From Bacteroidales bacterium UBA3543 (lineage in GTDB: Bacteria > Bacteroidota > Bacteroidia > Bacteroidales > UBA932), in the NCBI GenBank assembly GCA_002376715.1, contig DFOK01000107.1, positions 9,587-39,565 on the forward strand: DNA of 29,979 nt, in the 5' to 3' direction. Position 1 is the first letter of the stretch. The number at the start of each line of letters is the position of its first letter. The translations under genes were made by a program, and so were the position numbers. Positions 15,997-24,407 of this stretch are shown here, in pieces. A model generated the notes under the pieces. It saw nothing but the letters and a program-made list of their open reading frames with translations, did not search any database and had not been told where the DNA came from.

Positions 15997-17343
15997 ATGA
16001 AAGTAGCTGAGATTATGGCCAATCTTGAGAAAAAATATGGCCATGAAAAAGAGTACTTGCAAGCCGTACATGAGGTGCTTGAGTCAATCGAAGAGGTTTA
16101 CAATCAACATCCTGAATTCGAGAAGGCAAAGATCGTTGAAAGAATAGTTGAGCCTGACCGTGTCTTCACTTTCCGTGTGGCCTGGGTTGACGATAAAGGT
16201 GATGTTCAGACCAACATCGGTTATCGTGTACAGTTCAACAGTGCTATCGGTCCCTATAAGGGCGGTATTCGTTTCCATCCTGCCGTAAATGTTTCGATGT
16301 TGAAATTCCTCGGCTTTGAGCAGACTTTCAAGAATGCACTCACTACTCTCCCCATGGGCGGTGGCAAAGGCGGTTCCGATTTCGATCCCGTTGGCAAATC
16401 AAATGGTGAAATCATGCGTTTCTGCCAGGCATATATGCTTGAGTTGTGGCATTGTATCGGTCCCGACCAGGACGTTCCCGCAGGTGACGTAGGTGTTGGT
16501 GCCCGTGAGATCGGTTATTTTGTCGGCATGTACTCCAAACTTGCACGCCAGTATAACACCGGTGTCCTCACCGGTAAGGGTCTGACCTGGGGTGGCTCTA
16601 TCCTTCGTCCCGAAGCTACGGGCTTTGGCGCACTTTATTTTACCGAGCACGTACTTGCAAAAGCCGGCAAGAATATCAAAGGCAAGACCGTTGCAATCTC
16701 AGGATTTGGCAACGTGGCATGGGGTGCTGCAACCAAGGCTACCGAACTAGGTGCAAAAGTTGTTGCAATCTCCGGTCCTGACGGAGTTTGTGCTCTTCCC
16801 AATGGTATCAACAAGGAGATGATCGACTATATGCTCGTTATGCGTGCATCCAACCGCAACAAAGTTCAGGATATGGCTGATAAGTTCCCCAAGGATGCTA
16901 TTTTTACCCCAGGCAAGAAAGCTTGGAGCGTGAAGTGCGACATCGCTCTTCCTTGTGCATTCCAGAATGAGCTTAACGGTGACGATGCGAAAGAATTAAT
17001 CGCCAACGGTACATGGTGCTGTTGCGAGGTTTCCAACATGGGCTGTACTCCCGAAGCTATTGCTGCATTTCAGTCAACAAAGGGCTTCCTGTTCGCCCCC
17101 GGCAAGGCTGTAAATGCAGGAGGTGTAGCAACTTCAGGTCTTGAGATGACCCAGAATGCTTCACACATCAGCTGGTCAGGTAAAGAAGTTGATGAGAAAC
17201 TTCACTTTATCATGGAGAGCATCCATGCTCAGTGTGTAAAGTTTGGTCAGAGAAAAGATGGTACTGTTGACTATGTGAAGGGCGCAAATATCGCCGGCTT
17301 CATGAAAGTTGCACAGGCCATGCTTGAACAGGGAGTAATATAA
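15997..17343 (+). CDS. gdhA: Glutamate dehydrogenase, hexameric, probably NADP-specific
   Basis: The 448-residue enzyme reversibly aminates 2-oxoglutarate to glutamate. Length and motifs match the bacterial hexameric small form: GPYKGGIRFHP (85-95), catalytic Lys124 in MGGGKGGSDFDP, PAGDVGVGAREIG with Asp164, LTGKGLTWGGS, and the dinucleotide loop GFGNVAWG at 236-243. Cofactor choice for NADP rests on similarity to the E. coli-type biosynthetic enzyme and is not proven by one residue. It follows korB after 57 bp with no hairpin between, so it may be co-transcribed, placing 2-oxoglutarate production and use together. A strong terminator follows 27 bp after the stop. Confidence 0.96.
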   Translation: MKVAEIMANLEKKYGHEKEYLQAVHEVLESIEEVYNQHPEFEKAKIVERIVEPDRVFTFRVAWVDDKGDVQTNIGYRVQFNSAIGPYKGGIRFHPAVNVSMLKFLGFEQTFKNALTTLPMGGGKGGSDFDPVGKSNGEIMRFCQAYMLELWHCIGPDQDVPAGDVGVGAREIGYFVGMYSKLARQYNTGVLTGKGLTWGGSILRPEATGFGALYFTEHVLAKAGKNIKGKTVAISGFGNVAWGAATKATELGAKVVAISGPDGVCALPNGINKEMIDYMLVMRASNRNKVQDMADKFPKDAIFTPGKKAWSVKCDIALPCAFQNELNGDDAKELIANGTWCCCEVSNMGCTPEAIAAFQSTKGFLFAPGKAVNAGGVATSGLEMTQNASHISWSGKEVDEKLHFIMESIHAQCVKFGQRKDGTVDYVKGANIAGFMKVAQAMLEQGVI

Positions 17344-17370
17344 TAAATCGTCTGAAAAGCGATTATTTTA

Positions 17371-17404
17371 GCAAAGGTGGCCATTAGGTCACCTTTGCTT
17401 TTTT
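17371..17404 (+). terminator. Rho-independent terminator after gdhA
   Basis: The stem GCAAAGGTGGCC pairs with GGTCACCTTTGC (12 bp with one G-U wobble) around a 4-nt ATTA loop, followed by six T residues. It closes the korA-korB-gdhA transcript and insulates the downstream uptake genes. Confidence 0.93.
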
Positions 17405-17522
17405 GTTGCCTATTACATATGATATTTTTTAGATTCTTTGTATAATGCTTACAATTTTCAATAAAAATGGGTAATTTTCTTATAAAAATGTTATTTAAGT
17501 CTGATTTTTAGAATACAGAATG
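17405..17522 (+). other. AT-rich intergenic stretch without recognisable gene
   Basis: Together with the terminator before it and the promoter and leader after it, this makes up the 304-bp gap between gdhA and the first susC-like gene. It is strongly A/T-rich. It has no open frame of note on either strand and no convincing hairpin. A TATAAT at 17441-17446 lacks a partner box of either the enterobacterial or the Bacteroidetes type. It could hold operator sites for the uptake operon, but nothing specific is visible. Confidence 0.6.
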
Positions 17523-17553
17523 TTTGAATTATTGTTTTTTTTTATTTACTTTG
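17523..17553 (+). promoter_or_regulatory. Probable promoter of the first susC-susD-lipoprotein operon
   Basis: TTTG at 17523-17526 is followed after 19 bp, including a run of T residues, by TTACTTTG at 17546-17553. This matches TAnnTTTG except at the second base. The predicted leader to the ATG at 17648 is about 90 nt, the longest of the promoters in this window, leaving room for leader-based control, although no clear hairpin is visible. Confidence 0.6.
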
Positions 17554-17647
17554 CAAGATAAACAGTATGCATGACTAGCCTCTGACTGGTTTGCACAATA
17601 GAGAATAACATTATAAACACCAATTAATCAACCAAAAATTTATCTAC

Positions 17648-20600
17648 ATGAAAAGAATCAGACTAATTCTGACGACTCTATTGCTTGTAGTATCTGCAAG
17701 TGCCTTTGCACAGCAGACTATACAGGTAACAGGTGTCGTTAAAGATGCAGCTACCGGAGAGGGTATTCCCTTTGCAGCCATCCAGCTCAAGGGTACCATG
17801 ACCGGAGTTGCAACAGATGCTGAAGGAGCTTACATCATCTCCGTTCCGGGTGACGGTGTGCTCGTATTTAGCTCAGTAGGTTACCAGACAGCGGAGATTC
17901 CCGTCAATGGCAGGAGTGTTATCGATGTAGCACTCAATGTTGATGCCGAGTATCTGGAGGACGTGATTGTAGTTGCCTACGGTACATCCACCAAGGCATC
18001 TTTTACAGGATCCGCTTCGATGGTAAAGAGTGAGGAAATCCAGAAGAAGATTACCACCAACGTTACCAGCGCTCTTGCAGGTACATCTCCAGGTGTGCAG
18101 ATCATCTCTTCAAGCGGTGACCCTACCTCTAATGCAGCAACAATCCGCATACGTGGTGTCGGCTCGATGAGTGCTAGCAACAGCCCCCTCATCGTTGTCG
18201 ATGGTGCCCCGTTTGCAGGAGCTATCTCTGACATCAACCCCAATGACGTTGAGTCAATGTCAGTTCTAAAAGACGCATCCGCAGCAGCCATTTACGGTAA
18301 CCGCGGTGCAAACGGTGTGATCCTAATCACTACCAAGAAAGGTGTGGGCGATGCTCAAATTAAATTTGATGCCCGCTTTGGCTCAAACTCTCGTCTAATT
18401 CCCAAGTATGACTTGATCGACGACCCTGCACAGTATTATGAAACATATTACAAACTGATGTTCAACCAGCAATTCTATGCAGGTTATACTGAGGCAGAGA
18501 GTTATGCTCATGCTGACAAATATCTCTTCGACCAGAACAATGGAGGTCTCGGTTACCAGGTATTTACCATTCCCGAGGGTCAAAAGTTCGTTGGTACCAA
18601 CTTCAAGATGAACCCTAATGCGACTCTCGGTTATTCTGACGGTGAGTATTACTACATTCCTGATAACTGGTACGATGAAGTGTTCCATCCTTCATTCCGT
18701 CAGGAGTATAACCTCTCAGTAAGCGGTTCGGGTGAGAGATTCAACTATTACGCCAGCGGTGGTTTCCTGGAAGACGGTGGTGTTATCAGTAACTCCAAAT
18801 ACAAACGTTATACAGGCCGTATCAACGCTGACTATCAGGTGAAGGAGTGGTTCAAGCTCGTAAGCAGCATGATGTTTACACACTCGGATTCAGAGACCAA
18901 CCCTTATACCGGTTCCTGGGGTTCTTCAGGCAACGTATTCTACATTGCAAACAATGTGGGTCCGATTTATCCACTTTATGTGCGTAATGCTGACGGATCT
19001 AAGAAAATGGAAAATGGTCGTCTCGTTTATGACTCCAACAACACCAACTTCATCCGTCCCTCATTTGTGGGTAACGCTGTTCGCGACAACGAGTATGACT
19101 CTTCGAGATACTTTGCCGACGTATTCGTTGGTAAAGCGGGTGCAATCATAACTCCTTTCAAGGGTTTCACCCTTACGGCTAACCTCAACCTTTTGAGCGA
19201 CAATACCCGCCAGAACAACCTTTATAGTATATTCGGCAGTGGCGCATCTACAGATGGTATGGCTTATGTGGCTCACTCAAGGACATGGGATATCAACCAG
19301 CAGTACCTTGCAAATTACAAGACTGACTTCAATGGAACCAAGAGCAATCTCGACGTTCTATTGGGTTATGAGCAGCAAAATCGTAAAATGCAGACAATCT
19401 GGGGCCAGAACGACCATCTTTTCAACCCTCTGGTAGGAGAGTTGGGCAATGCGGACGGTACTTCCGGTAAGCAGGTGTCATCATACACCAACAACTACAT
19501 GGCTCAAGGTTTCTTTGCACGTGCACAGTATGATTATGACGGCAGATACTTTGTAAGTTCTTCGTTCCGTCGTGACGCATCTTCACGTTTTGCAAAAGAG
19601 AACCGCTGGGGTAACTTCGGCAGCATCGGTGCTGCATGGCTTATAAGCGAAGAGAGCTGGCTCAGAGGAGTCAATATGGTGGATATGCTTAAACTAAAAG
19701 TGAGCTACGGTATCCAGGGTAACGACAACCTTGGTGGATACTATCCCTATTCGGATCAGTACACTCACTCATATAACGAAGAAACAGGCGAGTACTCGTT
19801 GACACTCTCTTCAAGAGGTAACCATGAACTTACCTGGGAGACTTCAAAATCTTTCAACGTGGGTGTTGACTTTGAGCTCTTCAACGGCTATTTCAACGGT
19901 ACAATCGAGTGGTATGCACGCAAGACTGAAGACCTTCTTTATTCCAAGAACCTTCCTTTGTCAATGGGTGCTCCCTCTACAATGCCTATCAACGTGGGTA
20001 GTATCATGAATAAAGGTTTTGAGGTTTCTCTTTATGGTAATATCATCAACACTTCGAAAGTACACTGGACATGGAATATCAATGCCAGCCACTACAAAAA
20101 CACAATCCTGGAACTGGATGAAAGTGTTTCAGAGAAGGGCATCAGGGGATCCAACTATATCTACAAGATAGGTGGATCACTCTATGACGCTTATATGTAC
20201 AAATATGCAGGCGTTGATCCGGAGAATGGTCAGGCACTTTATTGGACACATAATGAAGAGACCGGTGAAGATACAACAACTCCCGTATTCTCAGATGCAA
20301 CAAGATATGAACTCGGTACGGTTATGCCCAAACTCTATGGTGGTTTTGGTACCTCTTTGAGTGCATATGGATTTGACTTCTCCGCACAGGCTTCATTCCA
20401 GCTCGGCGGTAAGTTCTATGATGGCGGTTATCAATCTCTGATGTGGACACAAAAATCTGCAGGAAGTGCTTGGCATAAAGATGCTCTCAAGGCATGGACT
20501 CCTGAGAACCCCAACACTGATGTTCCCCGTATGGACGGTGACACTCAGGTTGCTCAGAGTGCGGTTGACCGCTTCCTCATTTCCTCAAACTATCTCAGTC

Positions 20601-20833
20601 TCAACAACGTGACTTTGGGTTATACATTCCCTAAGAGCCTTCTTAACAAGATTAAGGTTGCAAGCCTTCGCGTTTATGTTGCAGGTGAGAATCTTGGAGT
20701 ACTTTGTGCACGCAAGGGTATTGACCCCCGCTTCAGCATGGGTCTAGGCTCCTACACCTCAGGCTCCGGTATCGGTACCAGCTACTACTCAGCTATGCGC
20801 ACCATCACCGGCGGTATCACTCTTACATTCTAA
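17648..20833 (+). CDS. SusC/RagA-type TonB-dependent outer-membrane transporter (first unit)
   Basis: The 1061-residue transporter should import a bulky ligand across the outer membrane using TonB energy, with the SusD-like lipoprotein downstream as its lid. A signal peptide (cut after Ala21, SAFA-Q) is followed by a carboxypeptidase-regulatory-like domain (about 26-100). Next come a TonB-box-like stretch DVIVVAYGT (105-113), a plug (about 118-235, with IRIRGVGSMSASNSPLIVVDG and AAIYGNRGANGVILITTKKG) and a 22-strand barrel ending in Phe (GGITLTF). The gap to the susD gene is 25 bp. The ligand is unknown: there is no adjacent glycoside hydrolase, lyase, peptidase or regulator, and peptides or glycans are equally possible. 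It is a paralogue of the transporter at 24408 but clearly divergent. Confidence 0.95.
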   Translation: MKRIRLILTTLLLVVSASAFAQQTIQVTGVVKDAATGEGIPFAAIQLKGTMTGVATDAEGAYIISVPGDGVLVFSSVGYQTAEIPVNGRSVIDVALNVDAEYLEDVIVVAYGTSTKASFTGSASMVKSEEIQKKITTNVTSALAGTSPGVQIISSSGDPTSNAATIRIRGVGSMSASNSPLIVVDGAPFAGAISDINPNDVESMSVLKDASAAAIYGNRGANGVILITTKKGVGDAQIKFDARFGSNSRLIPKYDLIDDPAQYYETYYKLMFNQQFYAGYTEAESYAHADKYLFDQNNGGLGYQVFTIPEGQKFVGTNFKMNPNATLGYSDGEYYYIPDNWYDEVFHPSFRQEYNLSVSGSGERFNYYASGGFLEDGGVISNSKYKRYTGRINADYQVKEWFKLVSSMMFTHSDSETNPYTGSWGSSGNVFYIANNVGPIYPLYVRNADGSKKMENGRLVYDSNNTNFIRPSFVGNAVRDNEYDSSRYFADVFVGKAGAIITPFKGFTLTANLNLLSDNTRQNNLYSIFGSGASTDGMAYVAHSRTWDINQQYLANYKTDFNGTKSNLDVLLGYEQQNRKMQTIWGQNDHLFNPLVGELGNADGTSGKQVSSYTNNYMAQGFFARAQYDYDGRYFVSSSFRRDASSRFAKENRWGNFGSIGAAWLISEESWLRGVNMVDMLKLKVSYGIQGNDNLGGYYPYSDQYTHSYNEETGEYSLTLSSRGNHELTWETSKSFNVGVDFELFNGYFNGTIEWYARKTEDLLYSKNLPLSMGAPSTMPINVGSIMNKGFEVSLYGNIINTSKVHWTWNINASHYKNTILELDESVSEKGIRGSNYIYKIGGSLYDAYMYKYAGVDPENGQALYWTHNEETGEDTTTPVFSDATRYELGTVMPKLYGGFGTSLSAYGFDFSAQASFQLGGKFYDGGYQSLMWTQKSAGSAWHKDALKAWTPENPNTDVPRMDGDTQVAQSAVDRFLISSNYLSLNNVTLGYTFPKSLLNKIKVASLRVYVAGENLGVLCARKGIDPRFSMGLGSYTSGSGIGTSYYSAMRTITGGITLTF

Positions 20834-20858
20834 TTTTTAAATCTAACAAGGAATTAAA

Positions 20859-22475
20859 ATGAAAATAAATAAATTATTATTACTTATATCATTGGCGGTC
20901 GGACTCACATTTACAGCTTGTGCCGACATGGACAATGTACTTCCAGAGAGTGGTACGTTGTTGGAGTCGCAGCTCCAGGAGACAAACGCAATTGCTCCTG
21001 AGCGTGCTCAGGCAGCGTTCTCAGGTCTGTTCTCAGATCTCGGTAAGCCTGCAAAGATGTATTCCACTCCGGATGACTGGGGTTTTCTGATGATCAATTT
21101 CTGCAATGATCTTGAAGGCCCCGATGCACTGATTCCCGATAACAACTACAACTGGTTCGGCGTCTGCGGTGAACTCTCTTCACGTAACGCAAACTACCGT
21201 AATCCTGCCATCCGTTATCGTACTCCCTACAACCTGATTTCCGATTCCAACACATTCATGAAGAGTGTGGGAGAAACTGAATCTCAGGAACTCATTTATA
21301 TGCTTGCTCAGGCAAGGGCGCTTCGCGCTTATGCATATATGACTCTCGCTCCTGCATTCCAGTTTAACTACCAGGTTGCAGGCGATGAGCCCTGTGTTCC
21401 CATCCTTTCCCCGGATACCGAGGATTTTGCCAATAATCCTCGTGCATCCGTTAAGGAGGTTTACGCAGTGATTATCGAGGACCTTGACTATGCTATCAAC
21501 AACCTGGCCGGCTACAGTCGTAAGACCAAAATGTATGTAAACAAGGATGTGGCACACGGTCTTCGCGCACGTGCATATCTCGCGATGGGTGAGTGGCAGA
21601 AGGCTTATGACGATGCTCAGGCTGCTGCTGCCAACTATACTCCCGCAACCAGGGAAGAGGTATCAAAACCTCACTTTATGGATATCAATGAGCACAACTG
21701 GCTCTGGGGTTATGATATGACCACAGATATGGCAATGAGATATCGCTATGCTACCACTTCATCCTGGCTGCGTTCATTCTCAGCCTGGGGTTATGCCCCC
21801 GCTACCCAGTGTTATACCTTAATCAACACTCTCCTCTACAACAAGATTCCCGACTCCGATATCCGCAAACAGTGGTGGGTTGATGAAAATCTTGAGTCAA
21901 CACTTCTCGACGGTCTTAAATGGCCAGGTTATGATGATGTTGCCCATGCAGATGATGGTGGAGATGCAAAACTTCCTTATCTCCCTTACACAAATGTGAA
22001 GTTCGGTTGTTTGACAATAGGTACTACTTCCAACGATGAGGACACCCCGTTGATGCGTGTTGAAGAAATGATCCTTATCCAGGCAGAGTGCCAGGCACGT
22101 TTGGGTAATGAGGGCGCAGCTCGTGATATTCTTTCAAATTTTGTAAAGACTTATCGTGATCCTCAATATAGCGTAGCAGGTCGCGGTCTCTCACTTCTTG
22201 ATGAGATTTGGTTCCAGCGCCGTGTAGAACTCTGGGGAGAGGGCTTTGCGGTTCCCGATGCACGTCGTCTCAACAAGCCTCTGGTTCGCTTCCATGACGA
22301 GACCAACAATATGCCGGCTGCATTCCGTTTCAATCTTGCAGCCAATGATCCATGGCTCCTTATGAGGTTCCCTCAGGCAGAGATGAATACCAACTTCGGT
22401 ATCGTTGACAATACAGGAGGACAGCTACCCACTACCGGTGAAGGTAGAGATCTTCGCGACGGTGTTACAGATTAA
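20859..22475 (+). CDS. SusD/RagB-family surface lipoprotein (first unit)
   Basis: The 538-residue lipoprotein is the expected extracellular lid and ligand-binding partner of the SusC-like transporter just upstream. A lipoprotein signal ends at Cys21 (FTAC), followed by acidic residues (ADMDN), which suits surface export in this phylum. TPR-like helices include LAQARALRAYAYMTLAPAF and AHGLRARAYLAMGEWQKAYDDA. The conserved C-terminal SusD segment EIWFQRRVELWGEGF..DARRLNKP is present. The protein is Trp- and Tyr-rich in its middle, as expected for a ligand-binding face. AAGGA eight bases before the ATG is one of few Shine-Dalgarno-like sites in the window. A lipoprotein gene follows after 28 bp. 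Confidence 0.93.
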   Translation: MKINKLLLLISLAVGLTFTACADMDNVLPESGTLLESQLQETNAIAPERAQAAFSGLFSDLGKPAKMYSTPDDWGFLMINFCNDLEGPDALIPDNNYNWFGVCGELSSRNANYRNPAIRYRTPYNLISDSNTFMKSVGETESQELIYMLAQARALRAYAYMTLAPAFQFNYQVAGDEPCVPILSPDTEDFANNPRASVKEVYAVIIEDLDYAINNLAGYSRKTKMYVNKDVAHGLRARAYLAMGEWQKAYDDAQAAAANYTPATREEVSKPHFMDINEHNWLWGYDMTTDMAMRYRYATTSSWLRSFSAWGYAPATQCYTLINTLLYNKIPDSDIRKQWWVDENLESTLLDGLKWPGYDDVAHADDGGDAKLPYLPYTNVKFGCLTIGTTSNDEDTPLMRVEEMILIQAECQARLGNEGAARDILSNFVKTYRDPQYSVAGRGLSLLDEIWFQRRVELWGEGFAVPDARRLNKPLVRFHDETNNMPAAFRFNLAANDPWLLMRFPQAEMNTNFGIVDNTGGQLPTTGEGRDLRDGVTD

Positions 22476-22503
22476 CTTTCAGACTTAATTCAGAACAATA
22501 ATT

Positions 22504-24264
22504 ATGAGAAAGATATTAAACATATTTACATCACTGATGCTTGTTTTCCTTGCAGTTGGTTGTTTCGAGCAGTATGATCCCTACCAACCGGCAGAGAAAG
22601 AGACAGGTCCTCAGGTATATTTTTATGACGGTACAAAGAGTATAAATCTTGCTTCAGACAAGACCTCTTTTGACCTGAAACTTGGCCGTATCGTTACTTC
22701 AGATGCTCTGACAGTAGGTCTGACAGTTACTGGCGAAGGTGCTGAGCTTCTTGCAATCCCTTCAAGCGTGACTTTCCCTGCCGGTTCGGCCACGACAAAA
22801 CTCACAATCGGATATAGTTTCGATACGATGGGTTATGACAATCTACAGGCAGTGGTTATTTCAATCACTGATCCCAGCCAGACTACCGAATACGGCAGTA
22901 AGGCCTGCGACCTCAAGGCAATTATTCCTTCACCCTGGACATCCCTTGGTACAGCTACCATGATTGATAATTTCTACATGGGTGATGAAATACCGTTCCA
23001 GATTTTCCAGAACGATGTTAATTCCAAATTGTTTAGGCTCAAGTCTCCCTTTGGACAAGGTGATATGCCTGAATTGAGGATACTCGATGTGGGAGAAACA
23101 TATAGGGGCATAGAAATCACAGAGCCTGACCTTGTGGGATTTGATGACATGAAAGTGACCGTAAACTCCAATTACGACGCAATGGTATACATGTTACACC
23201 CCGGTAGACTTACCAACTATGCCACTGCCGAGAACTTTGCTCTCAACAAAGTGCTCTTTTATAAGGAAGACGGTGTGACTCCGGGTCTGATCCAGATTGC
23301 TCCGTTCTTCTATATGTTCGGTATCGGCGGTTGGAATGCCGTTTCTGCAGGTCAGGTATTTATCAACTTCCCCGGTTTCGAGCAGAAGGACTACTCTGTT
23401 GATGCTACTTACGCCGGTGCATTTACCGACTCAGACGGCATCTCCTATGTGGCTGCCGATGTTGTACTCGGAGAGGATGTTGCAGAGGTAAGACTGGCAG
23501 TTGTTCAAGGTACTGATGGAGAGTCATGTATCAACAATATTGTACAAGATGCTGTTGAATATGTATCGGTAACCGCCTCGGGCAGAGCATTTGTTCCTAT
23601 GCCTCAATCCGGTTCCGGACTCTACTCCCTCGTTGCCGTTGCCTACGGTGGTGGAAAGGCACAGGGTTTCGTTCATACCATATTTATGTATGTTGATCCT
23701 TCACAGTCTGATGATTTGGTAACCGGTACATATCTGGTTGACAGCACTGAGTTTGATGTATATCCTACTGCAGAGGCATACAAATATGTCATAACAAGCA
23801 TCGGTATTGCCAATGGATCAATGTGGTGGGCATATTATGATCCTTCCAATCACACCTTCACACATACTGGTGTTGAGTACGAATATGAAGAGTATGGTAA
23901 TCAATTCGGTGGCTTCTATGGTTATTACGGATCAAGGTCTTATGTCTATGCATACCAAAGCTTTGCATCGGCTACCAGCGATGGTACCGATCCCATGGTA
24001 TTCAAGGTTGATGCCGAGAGCAAAGAACTCTCATCCGTTACCACTACTTATCAGATTAACGTGTATCAGTATGCGGCAGGTTTCCCCTTCGTAAAGACAC
24101 ATTACGAGATTCCTGCCGGTACACCGGTAGAGTTCGTCCCTGCAGAACCCGACACCAAAGCCGGTATGCAATCGACAACTCCACAGGTGAAGATTTTGGA
24201 TACTTTTAAAGGCAAAGTAGGTTGCGATAGGGCTTCCAAAGCCAATTTCGTAGTAGAAAACTAA
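22504..24264 (+). CDS. Probable surface lipoprotein of unknown function, third gene of first SusCD unit
   Basis: This is a 586-residue protein I cannot assign to a named family. A lipoprotein signal ends at Cys20 (LAVGC) followed by FEQYDPYQ. Residues about 35-135 look like a beta-sandwich (DALTVGLTV, FPAGSATTKLTIG, VVISITDP) of the calx-beta or DUF4843-like kind seen in SusE-type proteins. A PSPWTSLGTATMIDNF segment then leads into a long region predicted to be mostly beta. Around 457-487 is a very Tyr/Gly/Phe-rich stretch (for example GGFYGYYGSRSYVYAYQSF) that could form an aromatic binding platform. No catalytic motif is seen. By position it should be an accessory surface binding protein for the ligand of this unit. 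The terminator follows 20 bp after the stop. Confidence 0.75.
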   Translation: MRKILNIFTSLMLVFLAVGCFEQYDPYQPAEKETGPQVYFYDGTKSINLASDKTSFDLKLGRIVTSDALTVGLTVTGEGAELLAIPSSVTFPAGSATTKLTIGYSFDTMGYDNLQAVVISITDPSQTTEYGSKACDLKAIIPSPWTSLGTATMIDNFYMGDEIPFQIFQNDVNSKLFRLKSPFGQGDMPELRILDVGETYRGIEITEPDLVGFDDMKVTVNSNYDAMVYMLHPGRLTNYATAENFALNKVLFYKEDGVTPGLIQIAPFFYMFGIGGWNAVSAGQVFINFPGFEQKDYSVDATYAGAFTDSDGISYVAADVVLGEDVAEVRLAVVQGTDGESCINNIVQDAVEYVSVTASGRAFVPMPQSGSGLYSLVAVAYGGGKAQGFVHTIFMYVDPSQSDDLVTGTYLVDSTEFDVYPTAEAYKYVITSIGIANGSMWWAYYDPSNHTFTHTGVEYEYEEYGNQFGGFYGYYGSRSYVYAYQSFASATSDGTDPMVFKVDAESKELSSVTTTYQINVYQYAAGFPFVKTHYEIPAGTPVEFVPAEPDTKAGMQSTTPQVKILDTFKGKVGCDRASKANFVVEN

Positions 24265-24284
24265 TGTTTGCCAACATATAATTT

Positions 24285-24320
24285 AACCGGGGATGATCAA
24301 GGCCATCCCCGGTTTTTTTT
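24285..24320 (+). terminator. Rho-independent terminator after the first SusCD-lipoprotein operon
   Basis: A perfect 11-bp stem (AACCGGGGATG with CATCCCCGGTT) closes an 8-nt loop and leads into eight T residues, the first two shared with the stem. It lies directly after the lipoprotein gene and before an independent promoter, so the two uptake units are separate transcripts. Confidence 0.95.
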
Positions 24321-24329
24321 GTGCTAGAT

Positions 24330-24360
24330 ATTGGAGATATCAAAGATTTGTTTATATTTG
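24330..24360 (+). promoter_or_regulatory. Promoter of the second susC-susD operon (Bacteroidetes type)
   Basis: ATTG at 24330-24333 (near-match to TTTG) is followed by a 19-bp spacer and a perfect -7 box TATATTTG at 24353-24360. Transcription should begin near 24365, about 43 nt before the ATG. It begins only 10 bp after the upstream terminator's T run. Confidence 0.75.
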
Positions 24361-24407
24361 CATTCTATACATAAGAAAAACTTTATTAACCAAATACCTA
24401 ATATTCT

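Noticed and set aside
17441..17446. TATAAT resembling an enterobacterial -10 box upstream of the first susC
   Set aside because: No suitable -35 partner, and this phylum uses the TTTG/TAnnTTTG type; a better candidate lies at 17523-17553.
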